Assembly (NCBI GenBank): GCA_937905835.1 | Contig: CALCXK010000025.1 | Location: forward strand, 1-12,784 | Origin: an uncultured Ilumatobacter sp. | GTDB taxonomy: Bacteria; Actinomycetota; Acidimicrobiia; Acidimicrobiales; Ilumatobacteraceae | DNA: 12,784 nt | Direction of reading: 5' to 3' | Shown here: one piece after another, positions 5,845 through 12,759 of the stretch | How positions within the stretch are numbered: the first letter of the stretch is position 1 | Layout: each line of letters opens with the position of its first letter | Program-made: the position numbers and the translations under genes | The notes under the pieces: generated by a model | Seen by the model: the letters and a program-made list of their open reading frames with translations, nothing else | Told to the model about the DNA's origin: nothing | Databases searched by the model: none

Positions 5845-6834
5845 TCAGTAATCGATGGCGGCGAACTCGCGGAGCTTCGACACGCGATGGCGGGCGTCGA
5901 TCATGCGGACCGTTCCACTCCGCGAGCGCATCACGAGGCTTTGCGTGCGTGCGCCTTGTTTGTCGAAGCGCACCCCCCGAAGAAGCGCGCCATCGGTGAG
6001 GCCGGTTGCTGCAAAGAAGCAGTTGTCGCTGGTGATCAAATCGTCTTGCATCAGAATGCGGTCGAGGTCGAACCCGGCGTCGGTCATGGCAGTCATCTCG
6101 GCGTCGCTTTGCGGAGAGAACTGGCACTGGATCTCACCGCCCATTGCCTTCATGGCGGCAGCGGAGATCACGGCCTCAGGCGTGCCGCCGATGCCCATGA
6201 GTACGTCGACGCCGGCGTCTGGCCAGCAGGTTGCTACCGAGCCGTAGACGTCGCCGTCAGTGATCAGGCGAATGCGGCAGCCGCTCGAGCGGACTTCGGC
6301 GATCAGGTCAGCGTGGCGCGGCCGATCGAGAATCACGCAGGTGAGATCGCCGACTTCCTTGCGTGTTGCCTGAGCGATCCAATGCAGGTTCTGTGCGGGG
6401 CTGGCGGTGATGTCGATAACTCCGACCGCATCGGGGCCGACGGCAATCTTGTTCATGTAATACGACGGGCCGGGATCGAGCATTGAACCGCGATCTGCAA
6501 CGGCGATGACTGACAAGGCGTTGGTCTTGCCTTGCGCGGTGAGCGTCGTGCCGTCGATCGGATCGACTGCCACATCGACCTCCGGCTGGCTACCGTCGCC
6601 GACTTCCTCACCGTTGTACAGCATCGGAGCATCGTCTTTTTCGCCTTCGCCGATGATGACCGTGCCAGTCATCGTGACGGTCGAGAGTGAGAGGCGCATT
6701 GCGTTGACGGCTGCGCCGTCGGCGGCGTTCTTGTCGCCACGCCCGACCCAGCGGGCAGCGGCGAGGCAAGCTGATTCGGTCGCTCGCACGAGCTCCATCG
6801 CCAGGTTGCGGTCAGGATTCTCGCGTGCGGACAT
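5845..6834 (-). CDS. glpX: Class II fructose-1,6-bisphosphatase
   Basis: A 329-residue GlpX-type phosphatase that removes the 1-phosphate of fructose-1,6-bisphosphate in gluconeogenesis; it is cytosolic and metal-dependent. In actinobacteria this class is usually the main FBPase. Motifs in order: the opening NLAMELVRATESACLAAARW, GRGDKNAAD (residues 31-39), GEGEKDDAPML (62-72) and DPIDGTT (91-97), which together hold the metal and the phosphate, then GDVYGS (194-199) and GIGGTPEAVISAAA (214-227) of the sugar-phosphate pocket. Length matches the family, and all these motifs look intact. The ATG at 6834 gives the family-typical N terminus and has TAATGT six bases upstream. The gene is transcribed alone: it is divergent from the S9 peptidase (105 bases apart) and convergent with the class II aldolase. 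Confidence 0.96.
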   Translation of the reverse strand: MSARENPDRNLAMELVRATESACLAAARWVGRGDKNAADGAAVNAMRLSLSTVTMTGTVIIGEGEKDDAPMLYNGEEVGDGSQPEVDVAVDPIDGTTLTAQGKTNALSVIAVADRGSMLDPGPSYYMNKIAVGPDAVGVIDITASPAQNLHWIAQATRKEVGDLTCVILDRPRHADLIAEVRSSGCRIRLITDGDVYGSVATCWPDAGVDVLMGIGGTPEAVISAAAMKAMGGEIQCQFSPQSDAEMTAMTDAGFDLDRILMQDDLITSDNCFFAATGLTDGALLRGVRFDKQGARTQSLVMRSRSGTVRMIDARHRVSKLREFAAIDY

Positions 6835-6846
6835 TTCCGCACATTA
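6835..6846 (-). promoter_or_regulatory. Leaderless promoter -10 of glpX
   Basis: On the minus strand TAATGT (6841-6846) is followed by GCGGAA and then ATG 6834. The GCGGAA could weakly mimic a ribosome-binding site but lies directly against the start codon, too close to act as one. Confidence 0.52.
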
Positions 6847-6927
6847 TCGGTCGTGGAGAGATTGATCCAGACCGCTCGCCCCTCCAGAGCTGATAGCCAA
6901 TGTGCCGCAAGGTTTCCCGGCCGGTCG

Positions 6928-6939
6928 TAACATCGCCGT
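6928..6939 (+). promoter_or_regulatory. Leaderless promoter -10 of the S9 peptidase gene
   Basis: TAACAT (6928-6933) is followed by CGCCGT and then GTG 6940. The spacing favours the GTG over the ATG three bases beyond the end of that codon, which is in another frame. Confidence 0.52.
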
Positions 6940-8688
6940 GTGCATGTCCCGCTTGAGCTGTTGACCGCCGGCCGCGACCTGACCGAGCCAAAGATTTCGC
7001 CTGATGGGCAGACAGTTGCCTTCGTGCAACGGTGGCGTGGAGCGGCAGCGATCATGACAGTGCCCGTCAAGGGCGGTCCTGAGCGCGTCCTGAGTACCGG
7101 GCCCGACCCGGCCCCAGGCCGGGGCACTGGCGGTGGCTGCTTCGACTGGCGTCCCGACGGCACCGGTGTGGTCTACGTGGCCACGGACGGCGAGCTGTGG
7201 TGGCAACCGATCGGTGGTCGTCCCGAACCCATCACCGAACTCGAACGTGAGTGCCGGGCCCCGTTCACCGATGGCTCAGTCGTGGTGTTCGTCGTCGACG
7301 AGGCCGAAGTATGGGAAGTGCAGTTCGGGTCAGGAGCGCTGCGTCGTCTCGATGATGGTGCGGACGCATTCTGTTTCGATCCGGAGCTGGCACCCGACTC
7401 ATTAACCGCCGTCTGGCAGGGGTGGAGCCCACCGGCCATGCCGTGGGACGCTGCGCACTCTGTGACGTGTGCGCTGGTTGACGGAACGTGTGAACAGTGG
7501 CGCCCGGAAGGTGCCGCGGTCCAACAGCCGCGCTTCACCGGCGCCGGGAGCACAGCGGTTGTTCACGATGCCAGCGGATGGCTCAACGTGTACGTCGACG
7601 GCATGCCGGTTCTCGCCGAACAATTCGAGCAGGCGGGGCCGACGTGGGGTATGGGGCAGCGCAGCTTTGCTCTCTCGCCTGACGAGAAACTGGTCGCACT
7701 CTGCCGCAACGAAGGTGGCTTCGGTCGACTGATTGTTGTCGAACGGTCGACCGGCGCGGTCACGAACATCGGAAAAGGTGGTCACGGTCAGCTGAGCTGG
7801 CACGGCAACACGATCGTCGCGCTGCGGACCGGTGCGGTAACACCCACGCAGATTGTGGCGTACGACGTGAGCGCCTTCGATGTCAAACCGCCCCGCACTG
7901 TGTTGGCCGTGGGGCCTGCCGATGGCTGGCAGCAGTTCAAGCTGCCTGAGCCCGAGGTGATCAACGCCGATGGGTTGTTCGGTCGGAGGTACGCAGCAGG
8001 CAACGGGAAGTTGCTGGCATGGGTGCACGGCGGGCCGACCGACCAATGGCAGGCCGACTTTCGGCCACGAATCTCGTACTGGTGGAGCCGCGGCTGGGAC
8101 GTGCTGGTCGTTGATCCACGCGGGACGACCGGGCATGGCCGCCAGTTCCAGCAGGCGCTCAACGGTGGGTGGGGGCGCTTCGACGTCGACGACACAGCGG
8201 CCCTCATCGCACATGGTCACGCTGCTGGCTGGGCGACTCCGGCAACCAGCGTGGTGATGGGTGGATCGTCCGGAGGTCTCACCGTTCTCGGCGTCCTGGC
8301 CGACCATGCTGGTCTCGTTGCCGGCGGTGTGGCCTCGTATCCGGTCAGCGATCTCCGGGCGCTGACCGAGGTGACGCATCGCTTTGAAGCGCACTATTGC
8401 GACACGCTCGTGGGTGAGCCCGCAGTCGTCGGCTGGGAGCGGTACGACGAGCTCTCGCCACTGCACCGAGCTGGGCGCATTGGCGCACCACTCCTGCTCT
8501 TCCACGGCAGCGACGATCTCGTGGTGCCGGTCAGCCAGAGCGAGGCTGTCGTCGAAGCGATTCGGTTGAGCGGCGGCCATGTGGAGTTCGTCGTCTACGA
8601 CGGTGAGGGGCACGGATTCCGTGATGCGGCCAATGTTCGAGATGAATACGAGCGGACCGAGGCGTTCCTCGCAGTACTGACGCCCTGA
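6940..8688 (+). CDS. S9-family serine peptidase (prolyl oligopeptidase/acylaminoacyl-peptidase type)
   Basis: A 582-residue two-domain peptidase. The N-terminal half is a WD40-like beta-propeller with repeating strand motifs (ISPDGQTVAFV near residues 20-30, FDWRPDGTGVVYV near 68-80, FALSPDEKLVALC near 244-256). An alpha/beta-hydrolase domain spans about 340-582. Visible active-site elements are the oxyanion strand WVHGGP (361-366), nucleophile Ser443 in GGSSGG (the usual form is GGSYGG), Asp526 in HGSDDLVVP and His558 in GEGHGF. No signal peptide is seen, so it is probably cytosolic and acts on short peptides or N-acylated residues. The GTG at 6940 is supported by an upstream -10 at six bases and by the conserved opening. 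A long minus-strand open frame across 7402-8808 is a codon-bias shadow. The next gene starts 19 bases downstream with its own -10. Confidence 0.93.
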   Translation: MHVPLELLTAGRDLTEPKISPDGQTVAFVQRWRGAAAIMTVPVKGGPERVLSTGPDPAPGRGTGGGCFDWRPDGTGVVYVATDGELWWQPIGGRPEPITELERECRAPFTDGSVVVFVVDEAEVWEVQFGSGALRRLDDGADAFCFDPELAPDSLTAVWQGWSPPAMPWDAAHSVTCALVDGTCEQWRPEGAAVQQPRFTGAGSTAVVHDASGWLNVYVDGMPVLAEQFEQAGPTWGMGQRSFALSPDEKLVALCRNEGGFGRLIVVERSTGAVTNIGKGGHGQLSWHGNTIVALRTGAVTPTQIVAYDVSAFDVKPPRTVLAVGPADGWQQFKLPEPEVINADGLFGRRYAAGNGKLLAWVHGGPTDQWQADFRPRISYWWSRGWDVLVVDPRGTTGHGRQFQQALNGGWGRFDVDDTAALIAHGHAAGWATPATSVVMGGSSGGLTVLGVLADHAGLVAGGVASYPVSDLRALTEVTHRFEAHYCDTLVGEPAVVGWERYDELSPLHRAGRIGAPLLLFHGSDDLVVPVSQSEAVVEAIRLSGGHVEFVVYDGEGHGFRDAANVRDEYERTEAFLAVLTP

Positions 8689-8695
8689 CCGCAGG

Positions 8696-8707
8696 TAGCG
8701 TGTTCCC
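8696..8707 (+). promoter_or_regulatory. Leaderless promoter -10 of the duplicated-domain protein gene
   Basis: TAGCGT (8696-8701) is followed by GTTCCC and then GTG 8708. It occupies most of the 19-base gap after the peptidase gene, so a new transcription unit probably begins here. Confidence 0.48.
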
Positions 8708-9502
8708 GTGGCATTTGTGAGCAGAAGCGGCGGCGCCGAACAACAGAACGAAACCGCCGGTATCGGCGAGCCGATTGATTTTGACCCCAACGATTCTGCC
8801 ATCGTCAAAGTCCACTACAACGTCGACGTCTGGACACTCGACCAGCAAGCCGAGCTGGCTGAGGCGATGGCCCAAGCGCTGGTTCCCCATGCGTGGGACG
8901 GCAGCGAGCTCGTCGTGCCCGAAACGCACGAAGCTGAGGTCGACGCCATCTTCGAGCGGCTCGAAGAGGAGCTCGGTCCGTTTCCGATTGTGCTGGAAGA
9001 CGACGTCGAATCGACTGAGTTCAATCTCGACGAGTGGACCGATGCCGACCGCACCGTGCTGAGCGAGGCGCTTGTCGAATCAGAAGTGCCGCATCGTTGG
9101 GAAGGCCACGCCGTCGTTGTTGCCGCAGAAGCCGAAGACGCTGTCGACGATCTACTCGACGCAATCGAGGCTGGCGAGCTGATGAACGCCGATCAGTCGG
9201 GTGACAACGAGCCGCCGGAAGGCTCGTTGAGCACGATCTTCCTCGCTGCCGACAAGCTGGCGAAAGATCCGCTCGATGCGAAGTCCCGCACGAAGTTGAT
9301 CGAGCTCGCCCAGGTCATCGACAAGAAGCACCCGCCCTACGCACTTGCTCAGCGCACATGGGCGAGCGCCGTTGCCGGGGTCGAGCGAATCGTGGAGCGG
9401 GTCATGGCTGATGCTGAAGGCTCCAAGGATGACGACGCCGACGGCTCGGACATCATCGGCTTGGCACAGGAACTTCGTTCGCTGCTGCGGCCGTACGTCT
9501 GA
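8708..9502 (+). CDS. Acidic uncharacterised protein with a duplicated domain
   Basis: A 264-residue, strongly acidic, soluble protein with no signal peptide or membrane segment; I do not recognise a named family. It contains an internal duplication. Residues about 36-89 (YNVDVWTLDQQAELAEAM, ALVPHAWDGSELVVP, EAEVDAIFERLEEE) align with 104-157 (FNLDEWTDADRTVLSEAL, SEVPHRWEGHAVVVA, EAEDAVDDLLDAIEAG). Each unit has a Trp, a helix, a conserved (V)PHxWxG turn, a short hydrophobic strand and a helix ending in an acidic run. The C-terminal third (about 172-264) is a separate helical region. The GTG at 8708 is set by TAGCGT six bases upstream. The J-domain gene begins two bases after the stop codon, which suggests coupled expression. 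Function unknown; the duplicated unit could be a small protein-interaction module. Confidence 0.8.
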   Translation: MAFVSRSGGAEQQNETAGIGEPIDFDPNDSAIVKVHYNVDVWTLDQQAELAEAMAQALVPHAWDGSELVVPETHEAEVDAIFERLEEELGPFPIVLEDDVESTEFNLDEWTDADRTVLSEALVESEVPHRWEGHAVVVAAEAEDAVDDLLDAIEAGELMNADQSGDNEPPEGSLSTIFLAADKLAKDPLDAKSRTKLIELAQVIDKKHPPYALAQRTWASAVAGVERIVERVMADAEGSKDDDADGSDIIGLAQELRSLLRPYV

Positions 9503-9503
9503 G

Positions 9504-10232
9504 TTGACGAACCGACCCGATGAATCACTGACCGTGCTCCTCGCCGAACTGGAGATCTTCCACACACGGCCGACGGTGCCGACCCGCCGCATTGCTCTTG
9601 GCCACATGGTGCTGCCGGTCGATCCGGCGCCCGGTTTCGGCGGGCTACTGCTCGGTTCGGTTGTCGCTGCACATCTCGGAGGCCTCAACGATGATCAGGT
9701 GGCTGATGTCCACCGGTTGATCACCGAGGTTGGCCAGGGAGGACGAGTCGTGCAGCCGCGGCTTCGCCACCGCTTTCAGGTCGACCGCCACGGGCTCGCC
9801 GTCAGCAACCATCGTTTGATCGGTAACGGCGACGAGATTTCGTTCGACTTCAACAGCACGGGTACCGATCTGAGCCAGGTGCTCGGAGCGATCTATGCAG
9901 CCGAACGCCTGGCGCCCGAGTACCGGCGCAGTCTGGCGGACTTACTGCAGAAGGCGTCGAGATGGCGTGGACCGATTGGCGCAGCGTTCATCGCGTACCT
10001 CGCCGGCTCGCAGACGATCACTTTCGAAGCGCTCGCCGACCCGCTCGGGTGGGCGCTCGGCATCCTCGGATTCGAACTCGGCACCAAGCAGCCGTCACAG
10101 CGGGAAGTCACCTCGGAGTTCCGCAAGCGGATGCGTGATGTGCATCCCGACCACGGTGGCGATCAAGGGGACGCGGCCAAGGCGATGAGCGACCTGGCTG
10201 AAGCCCGTCGCATCCTGAACGCCAAAAGCTGA
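9504..10232 (+). CDS. Uncharacterised protein with a C-terminal J-domain
   Basis: A 242-residue protein if translation begins at TTG 9504; a GTG at 9534 is the main alternative. The last 60 residues form a J-domain: LGILGFELGTKQPSQREV (about 185-202), helix II EFRKRMRDV, the HPD loop HPDHGGD (214-220) and helix III AAKAMSDLAEARRILN (224-239). The intact His-Pro-Asp suggests that it can stimulate an Hsp70 (DnaK) ATPase. The first 180 residues match no domain I know; they include a hydrophobic GGLLLGSVVAAHLGGL stretch (47-62) and a helical part around 123-170. A J-domain at the C terminus resembles DjlA in layout only. The start lies just after the preceding stop codon (TGA 9500-9502), and the hydrolase gene begins 10 bases after this gene, so it sits mid-operon. 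Confidence 0.82.
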   Translation: MTNRPDESLTVLLAELEIFHTRPTVPTRRIALGHMVLPVDPAPGFGGLLLGSVVAAHLGGLNDDQVADVHRLITEVGQGGRVVQPRLRHRFQVDRHGLAVSNHRLIGNGDEISFDFNSTGTDLSQVLGAIYAAERLAPEYRRSLADLLQKASRWRGPIGAAFIAYLAGSQTITFEALADPLGWALGILGFELGTKQPSQREVTSEFRKRMRDVHPDHGGDQGDAAKAMSDLAEARRILNAKS

Positions 10233-10242
10233 GTCAACCCCC

Positions 10243-10812
10243 ATGGCTACCCCGAGCTTGTTTCTGTATCCGGGTGCCGGGTCGGACCGCAATCACGCCC
10301 GACTCCTCGCCATCGAAGACCGAGTTGCGGCACGAACCAGCCGACTCGACTTCCCGTACCGGAAGGAAGGCCGAAAGGGGCCGCCTGACCGTGCACCGAA
10401 GTTGATGGCGTCAGTTCGCGACGACCTCATCGGGGTCTCTCGCCGACGGAGTCCGTTGATCATCGGTGGTCACTCGATGGGCGGCCGGATGGCATCGATG
10501 ATCGCTGCTGATGTCGACGAGGTCGGCCCGGTGAAGAATCTCGCGGCGATCGTGTTGTTGGGCTACCCCCTCCATCCGCCAAAAAAACCCGACAAGCTGC
10601 GCGTCGAACATTTCCCCGACATCACCGTGCCCTGCCTCTTTATCTCCGGCACCAAAGACGAGTTCGGCACGCCCGCCGAACTCGAGCAGTGGACGGCGAC
10701 GATCCCCGCACCGGTCCAACACATCTGGCTCGACGGCGCCCGCCACGACCTGAAGGGTCGCGACGCCGTGATTGCTGACGCCGTCGCCGAGTTCGTACGA
10801 CGAATTATTTGA
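10243..10812 (+). CDS. TEX30/KANL3-like small alpha/beta hydrolase
   Basis: A 189-residue alpha/beta hydrolase of the minimal TEX30-like type. It shows the early oxyanion loop LYPGAGSDRNH (residues 8-18), the nucleophile elbow GGHSMGGRMAS (75-85, Ser78), LLGYPLHPPKKP (105-116), the acid residue in FISGTKDEFGTP (Asp139) and His168 in DGARHDLKG. The whole protein is one domain with no lid and no signal peptide. The family is widespread, but its substrates are not established; esterase or thioesterase activity is reasonable to infer. The ATG at 10243 is 10 bases after the J-domain gene and has no -10 element of its own, so it is probably the last gene of the operon starting at 8708. It converges on the LysR gene with an 18-base gap. 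Confidence 0.87.
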   Translation: MATPSLFLYPGAGSDRNHARLLAIEDRVAARTSRLDFPYRKEGRKGPPDRAPKLMASVRDDLIGVSRRRSPLIIGGHSMGGRMASMIAADVDEVGPVKNLAAIVLLGYPLHPPKKPDKLRVEHFPDITVPCLFISGTKDEFGTPAELEQWTATIPAPVQHIWLDGARHDLKGRDAVIADAVAEFVRRII

Positions 10813-10830
10813 CCGTTGTGCGCCGGACTG

Positions 10831-11778
10831 TCACACCGAGGTCAGGCCTCGGCGCGATGCGCTCGCCGCCGCCGCCGATGATGATGGCGACAGATGCGTT
10901 GCCAGGAGGTCGGCGACGTCGCGAGTGGCGGAGGTGGCCGGTTCGTTGGCGCGCATCAGCGCATGCCATTGCACCGGGAGTCCGTCGGTGCCGCAGCGCA
11001 CCGCTGCGAGGCGGCCTGATTCGATCATCGAGGTCATGGCCCAGCGGCTGAGGACGCTGAAGCCTGCGTTGGCTGCCACGAGTTCGGCGATTGCGCTGAC
11101 GTGTCGGATGACAGTGATGAGCCGTGGCCGTATTTCTGCTTTGCTGAGGAAGCGTTCGTATTCGAACCCTGGCGTGGCCACCCGGCTATAGGTCAGATAG
11201 GTCTCGTCGGTGAGTTCGTGGGGTCTGACAGAACTGCGGTCGGCGAGGCGGTGCGTCGGGGCGACTATCACCGCCAGTTCGTCGACGAAGAGCGGCACCG
11301 AAGCGAGTGCTCCGATCGGATTGCCGGGGGCGAGCACGATGTCGGCCTCGCGCAGGTCCAGGCTTCGAGCGGTGGCTGCGCCCATCACGACGAGTTGCAC
11401 ATCGATGGTTGGGTGAGTGGCCCTCAGTTGGCTGTGGAACGGCGCGAACCAGTGGTAGGTCTCGTAGGTTTCGACTGCGACGCGAACCGTTGCGCTGTAT
11501 CGGCCCGCTGACCGGAGCACGTCATCTTCGCAACGTTGCAACTCTGCGAGCGCGAGTGTGGCGGCTTGCTGAACCACGGTGCCCGCCTCGGTGGGCTGCA
11601 GTCGGCGACCTGGCCCGCGGTCAAACAGCTTGACGCCCATGCGTTGCTCAGCGTCGGCCAGTCGATGGCTGAGCGCTGACTGGCTGATCGATAACGCAAC
11701 CGCTGCGCTGGTCACGGTGGCGTGCTCGATGATCGCTGCGACGGTTTCGTAGTGTCGAATATCGAGTCGAAGTGCCAT
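10831..11778 (-). CDS. LysR-family transcriptional regulator
   Basis: A 315-residue LysR-type regulator. The winged helix-turn-helix covers about residues 3-62 (ETVAAIIEHATVTSAAVALS, QSALSHRLADAEQRMGVKLF, RLQPTEAG), followed by a linker helix (about 66-90) and a two-lobed periplasmic-binding-like sensor domain (about 95-295). The wording LRLDIRHYETVAAI is reminiscent of MetR-type members, but the sensor sequence does not identify a ligand. The C terminus is a low-complexity Ser/Ala tail (SPSSSAAAASAS) encoded partly by a short GCC/GAT triplet run near 10863-10880. The ATG at 11778 is supported by TAACCT six bases upstream. The gene is divergent from the 2-oxoglutarate oxygenase gene, and a T-N11-A palindrome lies between them, the usual layout for a LysR regulator controlling its neighbour and itself. 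Confidence 0.94.
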   Translation of the reverse strand: MALRLDIRHYETVAAIIEHATVTSAAVALSISQSALSHRLADAEQRMGVKLFDRGPGRRLQPTEAGTVVQQAATLALAELQRCEDDVLRSAGRYSATVRVAVETYETYHWFAPFHSQLRATHPTIDVQLVVMGAATARSLDLREADIVLAPGNPIGALASVPLFVDELAVIVAPTHRLADRSSVRPHELTDETYLTYSRVATPGFEYERFLSKAEIRPRLITVIRHVSAIAELVAANAGFSVLSRWAMTSMIESGRLAAVRCGTDGLPVQWHALMRANEPATSATRDVADLLATHLSPSSSAAAASASRRGLTSV

Positions 11779-11790
11779 CTGAGCAGGTTA
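11779..11790 (-). promoter_or_regulatory. Leaderless promoter -10 of the lysR gene
   Basis: On the minus strand TAACCT (11785-11790) is followed by GCTCAG and then ATG 11778. The palindrome at 11790-11808 fills the spacer immediately upstream, so the regulator should be able to block its own promoter. Confidence 0.52.
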
Positions 11791-11808
11791 CATGCACACT
11801 GCGCATGT
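11790..11808. promoter_or_regulatory. Predicted LysR binding site (T-N11-A box)
   Basis: ACATGCACACTGCGCATGT has six-base inverted arms ACATGC/GCATGT around a seven-base centre. Inside it, TGC-N7-GCA gives the T-N11-A pattern typical of LysR recognition sites (T 11793, A 11805). Its centre (11799) is 67 bases upstream of the oxygenase ATG, close to the usual -65 position if that mRNA is leaderless. Confidence 0.58.
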
Positions 11809-11865
11809 GTTTTGTGTTCAACATGCGTTGGACAGATAGACCCTGTTGAGAGGCACTATCGGGCT

Positions 11866-12759
11866 ATGCACAAAGAAATTCAGTACGCGGACGCAGAACT
11901 CGGTTGGCTTGACGACCTCGTCGACACGACCCGCTATCCGCTCGACGACCCAGACTCGACGGTCTGGACTGCGCTTGTCGACCAATGCCGGAGTGAGATT
12001 GCCGAACATGGATGTCTCACCCTTCGCGACTTCCTGCGACCGCAAGCTCGACGGAAGGCGGGCGCCGAGATTGCCGACCTGGCGCGTGGCGTGCCAATCC
12101 GATACGAGAGTCGCACCGTCTATTCTCGACCTGGACTCGAAGCAGAACTCGCCCTTGATGACCCGCGCCGGCTCACCTTTCGCCGTGGGACGGGCCACAT
12201 CACCCGCGACATGATCGGGCCCCACACCGTCGCGCATCGGCTCTACGCGTCACCCAAGTTCAAGGCCTTCGTGAAGGACTGCGTCGGTGCCGAACGCATC
12301 TTCGAGTACGCCGATCCACTCGCTGGCCTCATCGCCACGGTGGTGCCGCCCGGCAACGAACTCTCTTGGCACTATGACACGAACGAATACGTCGTCACCC
12401 TGATGACGCAACAACCCGATGCTGGAGGCCTGTTCTGCTACGTCCCGAATCTGCGTCGGCCCGGCGACGAGAACATCGATGGCCTCGGTGCCGTGCTTGC
12501 CGACCCGGAACACCCCTCGATCCGCAAGGTCGATTTGCGTCCCGGCGACCTCCAGATCTTCCTTGGCCGCTACTCACTGCACAAGGTCGGCGAAGTGACC
12601 GGAACCACCGATCGCCACGTCGCCGTGCTCAGTTACGCCGATCGACCCGGCGTGATCGGCCCCGTCGACCGCACCCGTGCTGTCTACGGCCGGGTCACCG
12701 AAGCCCACCTGGTCGCCGAGCAGTCCAAGCTCGAGTCCAATGACGGACTGATGTTGTGA
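11866..12759 (+). CDS. Fe(II)/2-oxoglutarate-dependent oxygenase, HalD/BesD-like
   Basis: A 297-residue non-haem iron oxygenase. The iron-binding triad is visible as His169-x-Asp171 in SWHYDTNEYVVTLM and His239 in GRYSLHKVGEV; Arg250 (TTDRHVAVLSY) is placed to bind the 2-oxoglutarate carboxylate. The surrounding pattern (ADPLAGLIATVVPPGNELSW, GGLFCYVPNLR, then PGDLQIFLGRYSLH and a late VYGRVTEAH) resembles, from memory, the HalD/BesD group that includes free-amino-acid halogenases. Halogenases replace the Asp of the HxD motif with Gly or Ala. Here the Asp is present, so hydroxylation or another oxidation is expected; the substrate is unknown, with a free amino acid a reasonable guess. I chose ATG 11866 because the family N terminus starts there; the longer open frame upstream runs into the lysR gene. 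CACTAT six bases before the ATG is a weak -10. Confidence 0.85.
   Translation: MHKEIQYADAELGWLDDLVDTTRYPLDDPDSTVWTALVDQCRSEIAEHGCLTLRDFLRPQARRKAGAEIADLARGVPIRYESRTVYSRPGLEAELALDDPRRLTFRRGTGHITRDMIGPHTVAHRLYASPKFKAFVKDCVGAERIFEYADPLAGLIATVVPPGNELSWHYDTNEYVVTLMTQQPDAGGLFCYVPNLRRPGDENIDGLGAVLADPEHPSIRKVDLRPGDLQIFLGRYSLHKVGEVTGTTDRHVAVLSYADRPGVIGPVDRTRAVYGRVTEAHLVAEQSKLESNDGLML

Noticed and set aside
5749..6486. A 245-codon + frame across glpX
   Set aside because: It is antisense to an intact, unmistakable class II fructose-bisphosphatase, and its composition is that of a shadow.
7107..7123. A strong hairpin CCCGGCC-CCA-GGCCGGG inside the peptidase gene
   Set aside because: It encodes a Pro/Gly-rich loop (PDPAPGRGTGGG) of the propeller in an unbroken frame; GC-rich coding constraint explains it without a regulatory role.
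7402..8808. A 468-codon open frame on the minus strand across the S9 peptidase gene
   Set aside because: It is antisense to a gene with a complete catalytic triad and propeller motifs. The translation is rich in His, Arg and Pro with no domain pattern, as expected from a high-GC shadow frame.
10863..10880. A GCC/GAT triplet run near the lysR 3' end, considered as a repeat array
   Set aside because: Only a few units long and inside the low-complexity Ser/Ala tail of the LysR protein; too short to call a repeat element or CRISPR.
11722..11865. An extension of the oxygenase upstream to base 11722
   Set aside because: It would overlap the start of the divergent lysR gene and the LysR box, and its Cys-rich translation does not fit the family N terminus.
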